The position numbers were made by a program, and so were the translations under genes. From assembly GCF_009649225.1 (NCBI RefSeq), contig NZ_WJPP01000001.1, forward strand, positions 372,001-436,000: a stretch of DNA of 64,000 nucleotides, written 5' to 3'. Positions within the stretch are counted from its first letter, which is position 1. Each line of letters opens with the position of its first letter. This stretch comes from Spiribacter salilacus. Lineage in GTDB: Bacteria > Pseudomonadota > Gammaproteobacteria > Nitrococcales > Nitrococcaceae. Below, in pieces: positions 1-10,074 of the stretch. Under the pieces are notes generated by a model. The model saw only the letters and a program-made list of their open reading frames with translations. It made no database searches and was not told the origin of the DNA.

Positions 1-1374
1 ATGAGTGGCGCTTAGAAGCAAAAAATTCACAGGTCGCGGCGTCGTACCACCTACCGGAACGACCTCACGCTCCTGCAGTACCCTAAGCAAGCGGGTTTGA
101 AGCTCAAGCGGCATATCTCCCACTTCATCCAAAAACAAAATCCCGCCATCCGCTTCAACCAACCGACCGGGCGCACCGTCTCGATTCGCACCGGTAAAAG
201 CCCCGGGGGTATATCCAAAAAGCTCTGCCTCAGCGAGTGTTTCAGGAATTGCAGCGCAATTCACCGTAATCAAGGGTTTGTCAGAGCGCGAACTACGCTT
301 ATGAACCGCGCGTACCAACCATTCTTTACCGGTGCCCGTTTCTCCTTCAATTAAGACGGGGATGTTTTGCTCTACCACTCGCAGGGCGCGCCGTCCCGCC
401 TCGGCAATGCGAAAGTCGCCCACCTGCAATTCAGCGAATGATTCGTCAATTTGCTTTAGCGGCGGCTTAATTTCGGGAACGATAAATGGTGTCAGCGGCT
501 TATCTTTGCCCGCCACAAGTGCGTGAACCAAAAGCCCATAGGTTGTTTTAATCGGCACTAAGTGCCCAAACAAGCTCGCCAACAAATCGCCCGATAGCTC
601 AAAATAATCAGTAATCGGTGTCCCTGCACGTGCTGTTTTAAAGTGCGCGTGCGCAACGGCATTCATTGCCAAAAGATGACCTGAGGCAGAAATTACGGCA
701 ATCCCTTCACCCAGCGTACCGACTAATTCAGGCCGGGCATGGAATCGCAAATAAAAAGCGTCGGGAAACTCAGCCATAAGCATCCGGTTTTCGATCATAC
801 GGGCGCCCATACGCACTAATCCAAGCGCATGTAATTGCCTGGCCGGCTGGTCACCAGAGACATCTAAGAGCCCAACAATCGTCCCCGCAGCGTTCCGAAT
901 CGGCGTTGCAGCACAGGTTAAAAAGGTATTGCAGGCAAGAAAATGCTCCGCCCCATGAACGGAGGCGCATCGCCCTTCTGTCAAGGCGAGCCCAATTGCA
1001 TTGGTACCACGATCCGCCTCACCCCAACAGGCCCCAGGACGCAGGGCAACCGACTGGCTTCGCTCCCGAAACGCAGGGTCTCCTTGACGCTCGAGAATAA
1101 CACCATTCGCGTCCGCTAAAAGTACCGCACTGTTGGTTCCGGCAATTTGACAGTAAAGGTTTTCAAGCTCAGGTAATGCGACCGTAATGAGTTGCTCATT
1201 CGCCTCGCGAAGCAGGCGCAATGCGGTTGCATCAAGCATTGCATCTGACATTGTTACATGGGGCTGCAAACCGGCCTCACGGCTCCGCGACCAAGACGCA
1301 GCAAGACCAGCCGTTGCGCCGGCTACCTCATCCGAGGCATCCAGCAGCGAATGCCTTACCGTTTTATTCTCCAT
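1..1374 (-). CDS. AcoR-type sigma-54-dependent transcriptional activator (C-terminus off the window)
   Basis: Reading the minus strand gives an open frame that runs off the left edge. It has an N-terminal sensory (GAF-like) region with segments such as RQGDPAFRERSQSVALRPG and GLALTEGRCASVHGAEHF, typical of AcoR-family activators, followed by a sigma-54 AAA+ domain. Walker A is EGETGTGKE, the sigma-54 contact loop is GAFTGA, and Walker B is FLDEVGD. The end of the AAA+ domain and the DNA-binding helix-turn-helix lie outside. I chose the ATG at 1374 because AGGAGG sits five bases before it; an upstream in-frame ATG at 1443 would put the 1391-1409 dyad inside the gene. It is divergent from the aldehyde dehydrogenase and is its probable activator. 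Family assignment is strong; the effector is inferred only (acetoin, alcohol or aldehyde). Confidence 0.85.
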   Translation of the reverse strand, partial: MENKTVRHSLLDASDEVAGATAGLAASWSRSREAGLQPHVTMSDAMLDATALRLLREANEQLITVALPELENLYCQIAGTNSAVLLADANGVILERQGDPAFRERSQSVALRPGACWGEADRGTNAIGLALTEGRCASVHGAEHFLACNTFLTCAATPIRNAAGTIVGLLDVSGDQPARQLHALGLVRMGARMIENRMLMAEFPDAFYLRFHARPELVGTLGEGIAVISASGHLLAMNAVAHAHFKTARAGTPITDYFELSGDLLASLFGHLVPIKTTYGLLVHALVAGKDKPLTPFIVPEIKPPLKQIDESFAELQVGDFRIAEAGRRALRVVEQNIPVLIEGETGTGKEWLVRAVHKRSSRSDKPLITVNCAAIPETLAEAELFGYTPGAFTGANRDGAPGRLVEADGGILFLDEVGDMPLELQTRLLRVLQEREVVPVGGTTPRPVNFLLLSATH

Positions 1375-1390
1375 CTCTGCCTCCTCCGAA

Positions 1391-1409
1391 GTGTTGCAAT
1401 CTGCAACAC
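1391..1409. promoter_or_regulatory. Perfect inverted repeat, probable activator-binding site
   Basis: GTGTTGCA and TGCAACAC flank a 3-base spacer, an 8-bp perfect dyad. It lies 17 bases upstream of the AcoR-type gene start and about 135 bases upstream of the predicted start of transcription of the aldehyde dehydrogenase gene. That is a usual distance for an enhancer site of a sigma-54 activator, and it could also mediate autoregulation. Binding by the neighbouring regulator is inferred. Confidence 0.5.
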
Positions 1410-1518
1410 CCCCTGTATCGGCATAGGACAACGCAACAGCCATGTCGCGAAGTCCTTTAACGTCAGCATCTCTCCAAATGCGCCGGCACGCAAGCCTGGC
1501 AGCTGTTTTCAGGAATCT

Positions 1519-1534
1519 TGGCGCAAAACTTGCT
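1519..1534 (+). promoter_or_regulatory. Sigma-54 (-24/-12) promoter of the aldehyde dehydrogenase gene
   Basis: The sequence TGGCGCAAAACTTGCT has GG (1520-1521) and GC (1532-1533) at the exact sigma-54 spacing and agrees with TGGCAC-N5-TTGCW except at one position. Transcription would start near 1545, leaving about 45 bases of leader before the ATG at 1590. The divergent sigma-54 activator supports the call. Confidence 0.65.
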
Positions 1535-1589
1535 GTCTATCAGGTGCTGGAAAAGCATTACAACAAACTTGAGTGAGGAGAAGACTCAA

Positions 1590-3110
1590 ATGATCTATGC
1601 AAACCCCAACAGCAGCGATGCTGTCATTTCCTTTAAAAACCGCTACGAGAATTTTATTGGTGGAGAATGGACACCGCCGGTAGACGGGCAATACTTTGAA
1701 AACCCCACACCCATTACCGGGCAAACCTTTTGCAGCGTGCCGCGCTCTAAGGCAGCAGACATAGAACTTGCCCTTGACGCGGCTCATGCAGCAAAAGATG
1801 CCTGGGGCAAGACCTCGGTGACTGAGCGCTCTATCATTCTTAACCGCATTGCGGATCGAATGGAAGAAAACCTTGAAAAGCTAGCGGTGGCGGAGACATG
1901 GGAAAACGGCAAACCCATTCGCGAAACGATGGTTGCCGATATTCCATTGGCCATTGATCATTTCCGCTACTTTGCTGGCGTCATTCGAGCTCAAGAAGGC
2001 ACCATGGGTGAGCTCGATGGAGACACCGTGGCCTACCACTTTCATGAACCCCTTGGCGTTGTTGGCCAAATCATTCCGTGGAACTTCCCTATCCTCATGG
2101 CCACGTGGAAATTAGCGCCAGCGCTTGCGGCGGGCAACTGCGTTGTCTTAAAACCGGCAGAGCAAACCCCATCCAGCATTTTGGTGCTCATGGAATTAAT
2201 CGCAGATCTGCTCCCAGCCGGGGTCGTCAACATCGTCAATGGATTTGGTGTTGAGGCTGGCAAACCCCTCGCCTCCAATCCACGTATCGCGAAAATTGCC
2301 TTCACGGGTGAAACCACCACGGGGCGACTCATCATGCAGTACGCCTCTGAGAACATTATTCCGGTGACGCTGGAGCTTGGCGGAAAATCACCCAACGTGT
2401 TCTTTGCGAACTGTTTCAATAGCGATGATGAGTTTAAACAGAAATCGCTGGAAGGCTTTGCCATGTTTGCGCTCAACCAGGGTGAAGTTTGCACCTGTCC
2501 CTCTCGGGCACTTGTCGAGAAGAAATTCTATGACGAGTTTATGGAGGCCGCGCTTGAGCGAGTTAGCCGGATTAAAATGGGCAACCCGCTCGATATGGAC
2601 ACCATGGTCGGCGCACAGGCATCTCAGGACCAATACGAAAAGATCCTTGCCTACATTGATATCGGCAAACAGGAGGGCGCCAAAGTGCTGGCAGGTGGCG
2701 AAGCGCATCAGCTAGACGGAGACTTATCGGGCGGTTATTACATCCAGCCCACCGTTTTTGAGGGCCAAAACCGGATGCGGATTTTCCAAGAGGAAATCTT
2801 TGGCCCCGTGGTGTCTGTCACCTCATTTGAGGATGCCGACGATGCGCTTTCCATCGCCAACGATACCCTTTATGGGCTTGGCGCCGGTGTGTGGACACGC
2901 AACATGAATCAGGCTTATCGAATGGGTCGCGGTATTCAAGCAGGTCGTGTTTGGACAAATTGCTACCATTTATACCCCGCGCATGCGGCCTTTGGTGGCT
3001 ATAAACACTCTGGCATTGGGCGCGAAAACCATCTCATGATGCTGTCTCACTATCAGCAGACCAAAAACCTGCTGGTTAGCTACGGAGAGTCGCCTTTAGG
3101 CTTCTTTTAA
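1590..3110 (+). CDS. NAD-dependent aldehyde dehydrogenase, AldB/ExaC/AcoD group
   Basis: This 506-residue protein belongs to the aldehyde dehydrogenase superfamily and most resembles the acetaldehyde/chloroacetaldehyde group (AldB, ExaC, AcoD), which oxidises short aldehydes to acids with NAD(P). Visible motifs are the cofactor region [20 protein letters not shown], the general-base segment LELGGKSPN, and the catalytic cysteine at about residue 301 in [11 protein letters not shown]. Length matches the family. I chose the ATG at 1590 ([10 protein letters not shown]) because GAGGAG lies nine bases upstream; a longer in-frame start at 1518 would overlap the sigma-54 promoter. The DUF779 gene follows after 11 bases. 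With acs nearby, the probable role is acetaldehyde to acetate during alcohol or acetoin use; the substrate is inferred from the subgroup. Confidence 0.9.
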   Translation: MIYANPNSSDAVISFKNRYENFIGGEWTPPVDGQYFENPTPITGQTFCSVPRSKAADIELALDAAHAAKDAWGKTSVTERSIILNRIADRMEENLEKLAVAETWENGKPIRETMVADIPLAIDHFRYFAGVIRAQEGTMGELDGDTVAYHFHEPLGVVGQIIPWNFPILMATWKLAPALAAGNCVVLKPAEQTPSSILVLMELIADLLPAGVVNIVNGFGVEAGKPLASNPRIAKIAFTGETTTGRLIMQYASENIIPVTLELGGKSPNVFFANCFNSDDEFKQKSLEGFAMFALNQGEVCTCPSRALVEKKFYDEFMEAALERVSRIKMGNPLDMDTMVGAQASQDQYEKILAYIDIGKQEGAKVLAGGEAHQLDGDLSGGYYIQPTVFEGQNRMRIFQEEIFGPVVSVTSFEDADDALSIANDTLYGLGAGVWTRNMNQAYRMGRGIQAGRVWTNCYHLYPAHAAFGGYKHSGIGRENHLMMLSHYQQTKNLLVSYGESPLGFF

Positions 3111-3121
3111 GGGGCAAATTT

Positions 3122-3469
3122 ATGTCTGAACTCGACACGGCAAACGAAAAAGTAACGGCCACCGAGGCTGCCGAGGCGCTCATCGAGTCGCTCAAAGCGC
3201 AGCACGGCCCGTTACTGTTTCATCAGTCGGGCGGTTGCTGTGATGGTAGCGCACCTATGTGTTATCCACGCGATGAATTCCGCATTGGTGATCGGGATGT
3301 CTACCTCGGTGACATTGCTGGCACGCCCTTTTATATCGGGGGCGATCAATATGCACTGTGGGCGCATACGCAGCTCATCATTGATGTGGTGCCAGGCCGA
3401 GGCTCTGGGTTTTCTTTAGAAGCCCCAGAGGGCAAACGGTTCATTACCCGCTCTACTGTTTGCACCTAA
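3122..3469 (+). CDS. DUF779 family protein
   Basis: This 115-residue soluble protein carries the DUF779 signature, including the cysteine-rich stretch HQSGGCCDGSAPMC (about residues 36-49) and a C-terminal SLEAPEGKRFITRS. DUF779 genes are regularly found directly downstream of acetaldehyde-type dehydrogenase genes, as here with an 11-base gap, so the two are surely cotranscribed. The function of the family is not established. The paired cysteines suggest metal or cofactor handling for the dehydrogenase, but that is conjecture. The gene ends just ahead of a strong hairpin at 3483-3510. Confidence 0.85.
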   Translation: MSELDTANEKVTATEAAEALIESLKAQHGPLLFHQSGGCCDGSAPMCYPRDEFRIGDRDVYLGDIAGTPFYIGGDQYALWAHTQLIIDVVPGRGSGFSLEAPEGKRFITRSTVCT

Positions 3470-3478
3470 GGTGTCCAC

Positions 3479-4642
3479 TTAAGCATCGGCACGCAAATGC
3501 GTGCCGATGCGATCTACTGCCACCGCCAGTCGATCAAAATCTGTGGTGTAGGCAAAGCGTACATGCTTTTGCGGCGCGGAGATCTCGAAATCAAGTCCAG
3601 GTGTTACTGCAACCCCTTGATTTTCCAATAAACGAGCAGCAAAATCAGCGCTGTTTTCTGTCAGATCCTCCACATTCGCATAAAGATAAAAAGCACCTTC
3701 TGGCTGCACTGGAATGCGGAACCCCAGCTCACGCAGTGCAGGCAATAAAAAATCACGTCGTGCTTTAAATTCGGCCCGACGCGCCTCGAATATCGCTTCA
3801 GACTCGGGCGTAAAACAGGCCAATGCAGCATACTGCGCCGGCGTTGATGCATTAATAAAAAGGTTCTGCATCAGCTTTTCAGCAGCCTGAACTCCGCTTT
3901 CTGGCACAACCATCCAGCCCAACCGCCAGCCCGTCATGCCAAAGTATTTTGAGAAGCTATTCACCACAATCGCATCCGGCGCGGCAATCACTCCCTGCGC
4001 CGGCGCCTTGTCGTAATGTAACCCGTGGTAGATCTCGTCAACGATCAACCCGAGTTGCCTTGACACAGCAAATTGAGCTAATGCTGAAAGCTCTGATTCG
4101 CTTGCCATCGTGCCCGTTGGATTACCTGGCGAGCCAACAACCATTGCGGCGGTTTGCGCGTCACAATGGGCCGCCGCCAACGCGGCCGTTAACTGATAAC
4201 GGCTGCCAGCATCCACCGGCACTGCGCGGGGGATGGCATCCACCAGCTCTACAAAATTTCGATTACAGGGGTAACCTGGATCTGGCAATAAAACGTTTTG
4301 ACCCGGATTCGCTAGCATGGCCAGCGCCACGACGAGCGCGCCGCTTGCCCCCGGGGTAATCAAAATGCGCTGCGGGTCAACACGTGCGCCATAGCGAGCG
4401 GCATAGTGCTGAGCAATCGCCTCCCGAAGCGCAGGCAGCCCGGCCGCTGGCAGATAACCCGTATGCCCTGCCTTTAAAGCCTGACACCCCGCCGCCACCA
4501 CTGGCGCTGCGGTTGGAAAATCCGGCTCACCAATTTCCATGTGCACCACATCCATGCCGCCTGCTTCTAGCTCACGCGCCCGAGCCAGTAGACGCATGAC
4601 ATGAAAAGGTTGGATCCGGTCCATACGATCGCTTAATTTCAT
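3479..4642 (-). CDS. PLP-dependent class I/II aminotransferase
   Basis: A protein of about 387 residues of the fold-type I aminotransferase family. It shows the substrate and cofactor segment MEIGEPDFPT near the N-terminus, SPGNPTGT in the middle, DEIYHGL, and the Schiff-base lysine motif NSFSKYFGMTGWRLGW (about residue 230). The C-terminal arginine region VRFAYTTDF is present. The ATG at 4642 is preferred over the GTG one codon upstream. The exact amino donor cannot be told from the sequence; relatives act on aspartate, alanine or aromatic amino acids. It stands alone on the minus strand, divergent from gluQ across 40 bases and convergent with the DUF779 gene. Confidence 0.85.
   Translation of the reverse strand: MKLSDRMDRIQPFHVMRLLARARELEAGGMDVVHMEIGEPDFPTAAPVVAAGCQALKAGHTGYLPAAGLPALREAIAQHYAARYGARVDPQRILITPGASGALVVALAMLANPGQNVLLPDPGYPCNRNFVELVDAIPRAVPVDAGSRYQLTAALAAAHCDAQTAAMVVGSPGNPTGTMASESELSALAQFAVSRQLGLIVDEIYHGLHYDKAPAQGVIAAPDAIVVNSFSKYFGMTGWRLGWMVVPESGVQAAEKLMQNLFINASTPAQYAALACFTPESEAIFEARRAEFKARRDFLLPALRELGFRIPVQPEGAFYLYANVEDLTENSADFAARLLENQGVAVTPGLDFEISAPQKHVRFAYTTDFDRLAVAVDRIGTHLRADA
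3483..3510. terminator. Strong hairpin between convergent genes
   Basis: A perfect 13-bp inverted repeat (GCATCGGCACGCA with its complement) has only two bases between the arms. It begins 14 bases after the DUF779 stop codon and overlaps the 3' end of the convergent aminotransferase gene, whose last codons form the arms. Neither strand shows a T-tract after it, so it is not a canonical intrinsic terminator. It could block 3' exonucleases or help bidirectional termination. Confidence 0.45.
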
Positions 4643-4682
4643 CACATCAGTGTAGCAGGGCGTGAGGGGTTAAACTGCTGGT

Positions 4683-5582
4683 ATGACAGAGTATGTGGGC
4701 CGATTCGCCCCGAGCCCTACCGGGCCATTACATTTTGGTTCTCTGGTCGCCGCGGTTGCCAGCTACCTCGATGCAAAAGCCGCACAGGGGCGCTGGTATT
4801 TGCGCATTGATGATGTTGATAGCACTCGCGCGCGCGCAGATGCTGTAGCGGCAATTCCACACACGCTGGAGGCCTTTGGACTTCAGTGGGATGGTGCCAT
4901 TCAATACCAATCTCCACGGCGGGATGTTTACGAGGAGGCGCTGCAAGAACTGATTCGCGCCAACCTCGCCTACCCCTGCGCATGCACACGCAAAGAAATC
5001 GCGGCCATTGCTACGCGTGGCAAAAGTGGCATGATTTACCCGGGCACCTGTCGAAACGGCCTACCCGCCGGCCGCGAGGCACGCAGCTGGCGTTTTCGCT
5101 GCACCAACACTCCCGTGGCGTTTTTTGATCGGGCTCATGGTGGCATCAGTATCGATCTCTTAGAAACTCAGGGTGACTTTTTAATCCGCCGAGGCGACGG
5201 ACTGCATGCCTATCACCTCGCCATGGTGCTTGACGATGCCGCTCTGGGTATCACCCATGTAGTTCGGGGCGCAGACCTGCTTTATGCCACCGCCCCACAG
5301 GTTGCTTTACAACAGGCACTTAGGCTACCCACCCCCAAATACTGGCATACGCCAATCGCCCTTAGCCCTGATGGGCGCAAGCTGAGTAAAACTAACGCTG
5401 CCCCCGCATTAGATTCAGACAACCCCACCCCTTATTTGATGCAAGCACTTGAGTTTCTGCAACTTCCCCCTCCTGATGAGCTTGCAGACGCGCCCCCTGA
5501 AGCGATATTGGATTGGGCCAGTCGTCACTGGCACAGACATGTGATACGTTCGGTAACAACCGGGGGAGTGGAGTGCCCATGA
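4683..5582 (+). CDS. gluQ: Glutamyl-Q tRNA(Asp) synthetase
   Basis: This 299-residue protein is a truncated glutamyl-tRNA synthetase paralogue that has the catalytic domain and lacks the anticodon-binding domain. It attaches glutamate to the queuosine base of tRNA(Asp). The class I signatures are RFAPSPTGPLHFGSL (HIGH-like, residues 7-21) and KLSKT (KMSKS-like, about 233). The zinc ligand region has CACTRKE and YPGTC. Its stop codon overlaps the start of the next small gene (ATGA), so it leads an apparent gluQ-cbrX-cbrA-cbrB operon. In Pseudomonas gluQ also lies close to cbrA, so the linkage looks ancestral. Confidence 0.93.
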   Translation: MTEYVGRFAPSPTGPLHFGSLVAAVASYLDAKAAQGRWYLRIDDVDSTRARADAVAAIPHTLEAFGLQWDGAIQYQSPRRDVYEEALQELIRANLAYPCACTRKEIAAIATRGKSGMIYPGTCRNGLPAGREARSWRFRCTNTPVAFFDRAHGGISIDLLETQGDFLIRRGDGLHAYHLAMVLDDAALGITHVVRGADLLYATAPQVALQQALRLPTPKYWHTPIALSPDGRKLSKTNAAPALDSDNPTPYLMQALEFLQLPPPDELADAPPEAILDWASRHWHRHVIRSVTTGGVECP

Positions 5583-5773
5583 ACAAACCTGATCGTGCAC
5601 CGGGCGCAACATCATTGCTTATTTTTGCATTGGGATTGTTGCTATTTAGCTCACCACTCACGCAATGGTGGGCCGAACAAAATTACCCTTGGTTCGCACC
5701 TTTTGGTCTATGGCTTGCCTTAATTATCCTCATTGGCCTGTTTATTGGCCGTGGATCTCGCAATGAGCTTTAG
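5579..5773 (+). CDS. cbrX: CbrX-like small membrane protein
   Basis: A 64-residue protein with two predicted hydrophobic segments (about residues 12-25 and 42-57) separated by a short loop holding WWAEQNYPWFAPFG. It ends in a basic tail, GRGSRNEL. The start overlaps the gluQ stop by four bases and the end overlaps the cbrA start by 11 bases, so translation is probably coupled. The size, topology and position between gluQ and cbrA match the small CbrX frame described ahead of cbrA in Pseudomonas. Function is unsettled; a role in tuning CbrA translation or membrane insertion is an inference from the overlaps. Assignment rests on position more than on a diagnostic motif. Confidence 0.7.
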   Translation: MNKPDRAPGATSLLIFALGLLLFSSPLTQWWAEQNYPWFAPFGLWLALIILIGLFIGRGSRNEL

Positions 5774-8696
5774 CGTTGCGGCACTTTTCATTAGCGCAAC
5801 GGCTTATTTATCCGTTTTATTTCTCATTGCGCATGCCAGTGAGCGCGGCTGGATCCCCGCAAAAATTGTTCGACACCCCAGCGTTTATGTTCTCTCCCTT
5901 GGTGTTTATGCCACCAGCTGGAGCTATTATGGCAGTGTCGGCTTTGCCGAACGCTCTGGGCTTGCCTTCATTACCATTTATTTAGGGGTAACACTGGCAT
6001 TTGCACTAACGCCGATTTTACTCATGCCGCTTTTACGGCTAACCAGACGCCATCAGCTCACCTCAATTGCTGATCTATTTGCGTTTCGATTTAATAGCCA
6101 ATTTGCGGGCGTATTAGTCACCTTAATGATCCTAACCGGCAGCCTGCCCTATCTCGCGCTTCAAATCCGCGCTGTTGCCGAGTCTACGCAAGTACTAAGT
6201 GACCAATCACCCCCACACACAATTGCAATTGTGTTTTGTGTGATGGTGACGGTGTTTGCCATTATTTTTGGTGCAAGGCACGTTACTCCACGAGAAAAGC
6301 ATAGCGGGCTGGTTGCAGCGATTGCGTTTGAATCTCTGGTTAAAATCGGCGCCCTGGTGCTCATTGCCGTAGTGGCTGTCAAACTTGCCTTTGGCGGACT
6401 TGGAGGACTGGATAGTTGGCTGGCAGCCAATCCAGAGAAACTAACCAACTATTACTCGTCAGTATCAGGAGATAGCTGGACAGGGCTGCTCTTTCTTGCT
6501 TTTGCCGCGGCTTTTTTACTGCCACGCCAATTTCACATGCTGTTCACCGAAAATCTGCATAACGCAGGCTTACGAACAGCAAGCTGGGGCTTTCCATTGT
6601 TGCTATTAGTTCTGGCGGCAGGGATTCCGCCGGTACTCTGGGCAGGGCAAGCGTTAGAAATTGGAGGTTCCTCAGATTATTACGTTTTAGGCATTGCCCT
6701 TTTTTCTGAGTCTGCCGTGCTGGCTTTATTGGCCTATTTAGGCGGAATTTCGGCAGCCAGCGCCATGATCATTGTCTCTACGCTCGCTATTTCCTCGATG
6801 TGCCTGAACCATCTGGTTCTGCCAGTTGTGCGCATTACGCCCTACCAAGACCTCTACGCAATGCTGCGCTGGGCACGACGCGCACTGATTGCAGTCATTA
6901 TTGCCGCGGGTTATCTGTTTTATTTGAGTTTAGAGCGTACCGAGGGTCTGGTGTCTTGGGGGCTCATCTCTTTTCTTGCCATGGCGCAGCTGATCCCTGG
7001 CGTAATCGCCACCCTATTTTGGCCTGCGGCCAGCCGTAATGGATTTATTTCTGGCCTGCTTGCTGGCGGCGCAATTTGGGGCGCCGCCGCACTGCTTCCG
7101 GCACTCAGCACCTTTGGTCCCATTCATCTCGTGGGTGTTGATCTAGGTGCAACACAAACACCCACCCATTTTGCTACCCTCGCGTTTTGGTCGGTTACCG
7201 CTAATGCACTGATTTTTGTGGCCGTGTCGCTGTTTAGTCGTGGCTCACTGCGCGAGACTGAGGCTGCAGAGGCTTGTCACGATCTGAATACACGCGTACC
7301 TGAAGGCGGACTGCTCGCCAACTCCCCTAGTCAGTTCATCGATCAACTAGCCCCGGTAACGGGAACATCAGCCGCCAGCGCGGAAATTGAGCGTGCAATG
7401 GCTGATTTAGACTTGAGCTGGGAGGAAACAAGACCAGAGTACTTGCAGCAACTCCGCGAACAAGTGCAACGAAACCTATCCGGCATGATGGGTCCGATGC
7501 TCGCCCGGGACATCGTTGATCAATGCCTCCGGCTCGACACAGACACCCGCACTGCCCTGTCGCAAAACGTGCGACTGATTGAAGAGCGCCTCGAGCGACA
7601 TCGCAAAGGCTTCTATGGCCTTGCCGGCGAGCTCGACGCTCTTCGGCGCTATCATCGCCAGATCTTAGAAGATCTACCCCTCGGCGTGGTCGCGATAACC
7701 CCTAATAACCATATTGCCCGCTGGAACCCGGCTATGGAGCAGCTCACCGGCACCAGCGCCCCAAGAATTCTAGGAAGGCAGGTCAGTGAATTACAAACCC
7801 CGTGGGCTGATTTACTAACTGAGTTTGCCCATGAAGATGCCGCGCATGCCTATAAGCGTCATATCCAATTAGCGACTGGGGATCGTTGGCTTTCGCTGCA
7901 TAAGACCCTCATTTCAGGCGATGAGCGTAGTGACGAAGGCGATCGCCTTTTACTCATCGAGGATGTTACGGACGTTAATCGTCTTGAAGATGAGCTAACA
8001 CATAGTGAGCGACTCGCTTCTATTGGGCGGCTTGCCGCGGGTGTTGCGCACGAAATAGGTAATCCAATCACGGCAATTGCGTGCTTGGCTCAGGAGCTGC
8101 GCGAAGAGTTTGATCAAGCACGAGCCACTCAAATCCTCGAGCAAACAGACCGTATCAACCACATTGTTCAGACCCTCATCGGTTATGCGCATGCAGGCAC
8201 CACGCCAGAGCCGCGTCAGGCGCGGCCTGTTAACCTGCTAAGGGTTATTGAAGAGGCGAAGCGGGTTCTCCAACTCAACCCCAGCGCCCGTGATGTCGAG
8301 TTTGAGATTGCCGTTACACCAGAACTCAACGTGCTCGCAGAGCATCAACGGCTAGTTCAGGTGTTCGTGAATCTTCTGAGCAATGCGGTGGACGCCTGCG
8401 CAGAGGACCCTGCGGAAAAAGGCCGCATCAGCATTACCGCCAAAACCCATCGTGACCGTGTTGAAGTTCGAATTATTGATAACGGACATGGCATACCCCC
8501 TGCCATTGCAGACAAAGTGCTTGAGCCGTTTTTTACCACCAAACCACCAGGGCAAGGCACCGGGCTTGGGCTTGCATTAGCGTACAGTATCGTTCAAGAC
8601 TATGACGGAAGCCTGCAACTTCAGCCCCGACGTGGCAAAGTCGAAGGTACTGAAGTCCTGTTAAGACTGATCAAGGCAACCGAAATTGATGGCTGA
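5763..8696 (+). CDS. cbrA: Sensor histidine kinase with sodium/solute-symporter domain, CbrA-like
   Basis: A 977-residue membrane kinase. The first 500 or so residues form a sodium:solute symporter-like domain with many membrane segments (early landmark [14 protein letters not shown]). It is followed by a linker of the STAC type, a PAS domain (about 640-740, [20 protein letters not shown]), the phosphoacceptor motif [17 protein letters not shown] with histidine near 763, and an ATPase domain with DNGHGIPP and GTGLGLAL. CbrA senses carbon/nitrogen status in Pseudomonas and phosphorylates CbrB; its symporter domain has been linked to histidine. The ATG at 5763 (MSFSVAAL) was chosen over an upstream one because it begins the first membrane segment. 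It overlaps cbrB by eight bases. Confidence 0.92.
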   Translation: MSFSVAALFISATAYLSVLFLIAHASERGWIPAKIVRHPSVYVLSLGVYATSWSYYGSVGFAERSGLAFITIYLGVTLAFALTPILLMPLLRLTRRHQLTSIADLFAFRFNSQFAGVLVTLMILTGSLPYLALQIRAVAESTQVLSDQSPPHTIAIVFCVMVTVFAIIFGARHVTPREKHSGLVAAIAFESLVKIGALVLIAVVAVKLAFGGLGGLDSWLAANPEKLTNYYSSVSGDSWTGLLFLAFAAAFLLPRQFHMLFTENLHNAGLRTASWGFPLLLLVLAAGIPPVLWAGQALEIGGSSDYYVLGIALFSESAVLALLAYLGGISAASAMIIVSTLAISSMCLNHLVLPVVRITPYQDLYAMLRWARRALIAVIIAAGYLFYLSLERTEGLVSWGLISFLAMAQLIPGVIATLFWPAASRNGFISGLLAGGAIWGAAALLPALSTFGPIHLVGVDLGATQTPTHFATLAFWSVTANALIFVAVSLFSRGSLRETEAAEACHDLNTRVPEGGLLANSPSQFIDQLAPVTGTSAASAEIERAMADLDLSWEETRPEYLQQLREQVQRNLSGMMGPMLARDIVDQCLRLDTDTRTALSQNVRLIEERLERHRKGFYGLAGELDALRRYHRQILEDLPLGVVAITPNNHIARWNPAMEQLTGTSAPRILGRQVSELQTPWADLLTEFAHEDAAHAYKRHIQLATGDRWLSLHKTLISGDERSDEGDRLLLIEDVTDVNRLEDELTHSERLASIGRLAAGVAHEIGNPITAIACLAQELREEFDQARATQILEQTDRINHIVQTLIGYAHAGTTPEPRQARPVNLLRVIEEAKRVLQLNPSARDVEFEIAVTPELNVLAEHQRLVQVFVNLLSNAVDACAEDPAEKGRISITAKTHRDRVEVRIIDNGHGIPPAIADKVLEPFFTTKPPGQGTGLGLALAYSIVQDYDGSLQLQPRRGKVEGTEVLLRLIKATEIDG

Positions 8697-10023
8697 AATA
8701 CTCATCATAGAAGATGAAACCGTCATTCGAGAAGCAGTAATGCGGCTATTGCAGCGTGATGGTCATACCGTGCACGGTGCTGAATCCGTAGAAGAGGCTC
8801 AGCAGCTCGGCCCGCTATCAGACTATGATCTAATCCTTGCCGATCATCGCCTGCCGGGGCACAACGGTAATCATATGATTAGTGCCGCCGCCTCTACACC
8901 AGTAATCATCATGACCAGCTATGCCACCGTAAAGTCAGCCGTTGATGCGATGCGCCAAGGCGCGGTGGATTACATCGCCAAGCCATTTGATAACGATGAG
9001 TTACTGTTAACCGTCAAGCGTGCCCTGCGCGAACATACCCTAAAGCGACAAAATGCTGCCCTTCGTGCTCATTTAGACGTCGAATATCCGGTTACCGGCA
9101 TTGTTGGTGAATGCCCGGCCATGATGAACGTGTTTGACCGGATCGCTCGCGTCGCCCCCACTGATACGACCGTGCTGATTTTAGGCGAATCGGGCACGGG
9201 TAAGGAATTGGTAGCTCGAGCCGTTCATGAGCAAAGTGAGCGTGCCGATGGGCCGCTAATTGCCGTCAATTGCGCGGCCATCCCCGACTCCTTATTAGAG
9301 GCCGAATTATTTGGGCACGAAAAAGGGGCATTCACCGGCGCGCATTCAGCGCGTGAAGGCCTCGTCGAAGCAGCGAATGGCGGTACGCTTTTTTTAGATG
9401 AGGTTGCCGAGCTGCCATTACCCGCGCAGGCTCGGCTGTTGCGTGTATTACAAGAGTCAGAGATTCGCCGGGTGGGGGCGTCACATTCTAAGCATATCGA
9501 TATTCGGTTAGTGGCCGCCACACACCGAGACCTTGATCAGCTTGTAGAAGCACAGGCTTTTCGAAACGATCTGTATTTTCGAATCAATGTCATGGAAATC
9601 GCACTACCTCCCCTACGCGAAAGGGGTGAAGATATCGCTGCGCTGGCCAAATTTCTGCTCGAAAAAGCCTGCCGCCGTCTCAATCGGCCTGCGATGCAAT
9701 TCACACCAGAGGCATTATCGCTCATTAATCAGTATTCATGGCCCGGTAACGTGCGTGAGCTAGAGAACCTCATTGAGCGCGCCGTCATCATGCTCGATGG
9801 CGGCGAAGTTACCGCGGAGCAGCTTGCCTTGCCAAGGCGAGAAAATAACGGACAGCAAACAACACCGGATCTATCCCTTGAAGCGTATTTTTGTAAATTT
9901 GTTCGAGAAAATGAAGGCGGCATGACCGAAACGGAGCTCGCAAAGCAGCTAGGCATTAGTCGCAAAGCACTCTGGGAGCGTCGACAACGGTTTGGACTTC
10001 AGCGTCGAGGACAAGCAGGATAG
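8689..10023 (+). CDS. cbrB: NtrC-family sigma-54 response regulator, CbrB-like
   Basis: A 444-residue response regulator. It has a receiver domain with acidic pocket ED (about residues 10-11), phosphoacceptor D52 in [10 protein letters not shown], and the switch lysine in AKPFD. The sigma-54 AAA+ domain follows with Walker [15 protein letters not shown] and Walker B FLDEVAE. A short C-terminal helix-turn-helix ([20 protein letters not shown]) binds DNA. It pairs with the adjacent CbrA and would activate sigma-54 promoters; a matching promoter with dyads lies 2.1 kb downstream at 12037-12130. The ATG at 8689 is preferred over the TTG codon before it. In Pseudomonas this protein drives genes for use of poor carbon sources and the CrcZ small RNA. 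Confidence 0.92.
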   Translation: MAEILIIEDETVIREAVMRLLQRDGHTVHGAESVEEAQQLGPLSDYDLILADHRLPGHNGNHMISAAASTPVIIMTSYATVKSAVDAMRQGAVDYIAKPFDNDELLLTVKRALREHTLKRQNAALRAHLDVEYPVTGIVGECPAMMNVFDRIARVAPTDTTVLILGESGTGKELVARAVHEQSERADGPLIAVNCAAIPDSLLEAELFGHEKGAFTGAHSAREGLVEAANGGTLFLDEVAELPLPAQARLLRVLQESEIRRVGASHSKHIDIRLVAATHRDLDQLVEAQAFRNDLYFRINVMEIALPPLRERGEDIAALAKFLLEKACRRLNRPAMQFTPEALSLINQYSWPGNVRELENLIERAVIMLDGGEVTAEQLALPRRENNGQQTTPDLSLEAYFCKFVRENEGGMTETELAKQLGISRKALWERRQRFGLQRRGQAG

Positions 10024-10074
10024 CAACAGTCGATAACGGAATTCGAGTAATGGAAAATTGGAGGAGAAAAAGGT

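Noticed and set aside
1518-1589. Upstream extension of the aldehyde dehydrogenase from an ATG at 1518
   Set aside because: It would start within the sigma-54 promoter, adds 24 residues not found in the family, and lacks the good ribosome site that serves the ATG at 1590.
10024-10074. Search for a sigma-54 promoter between cbrB and acs
   Set aside because: No GG-N10-GC element with consensus context is present in this gap. acs may be read from upstream.
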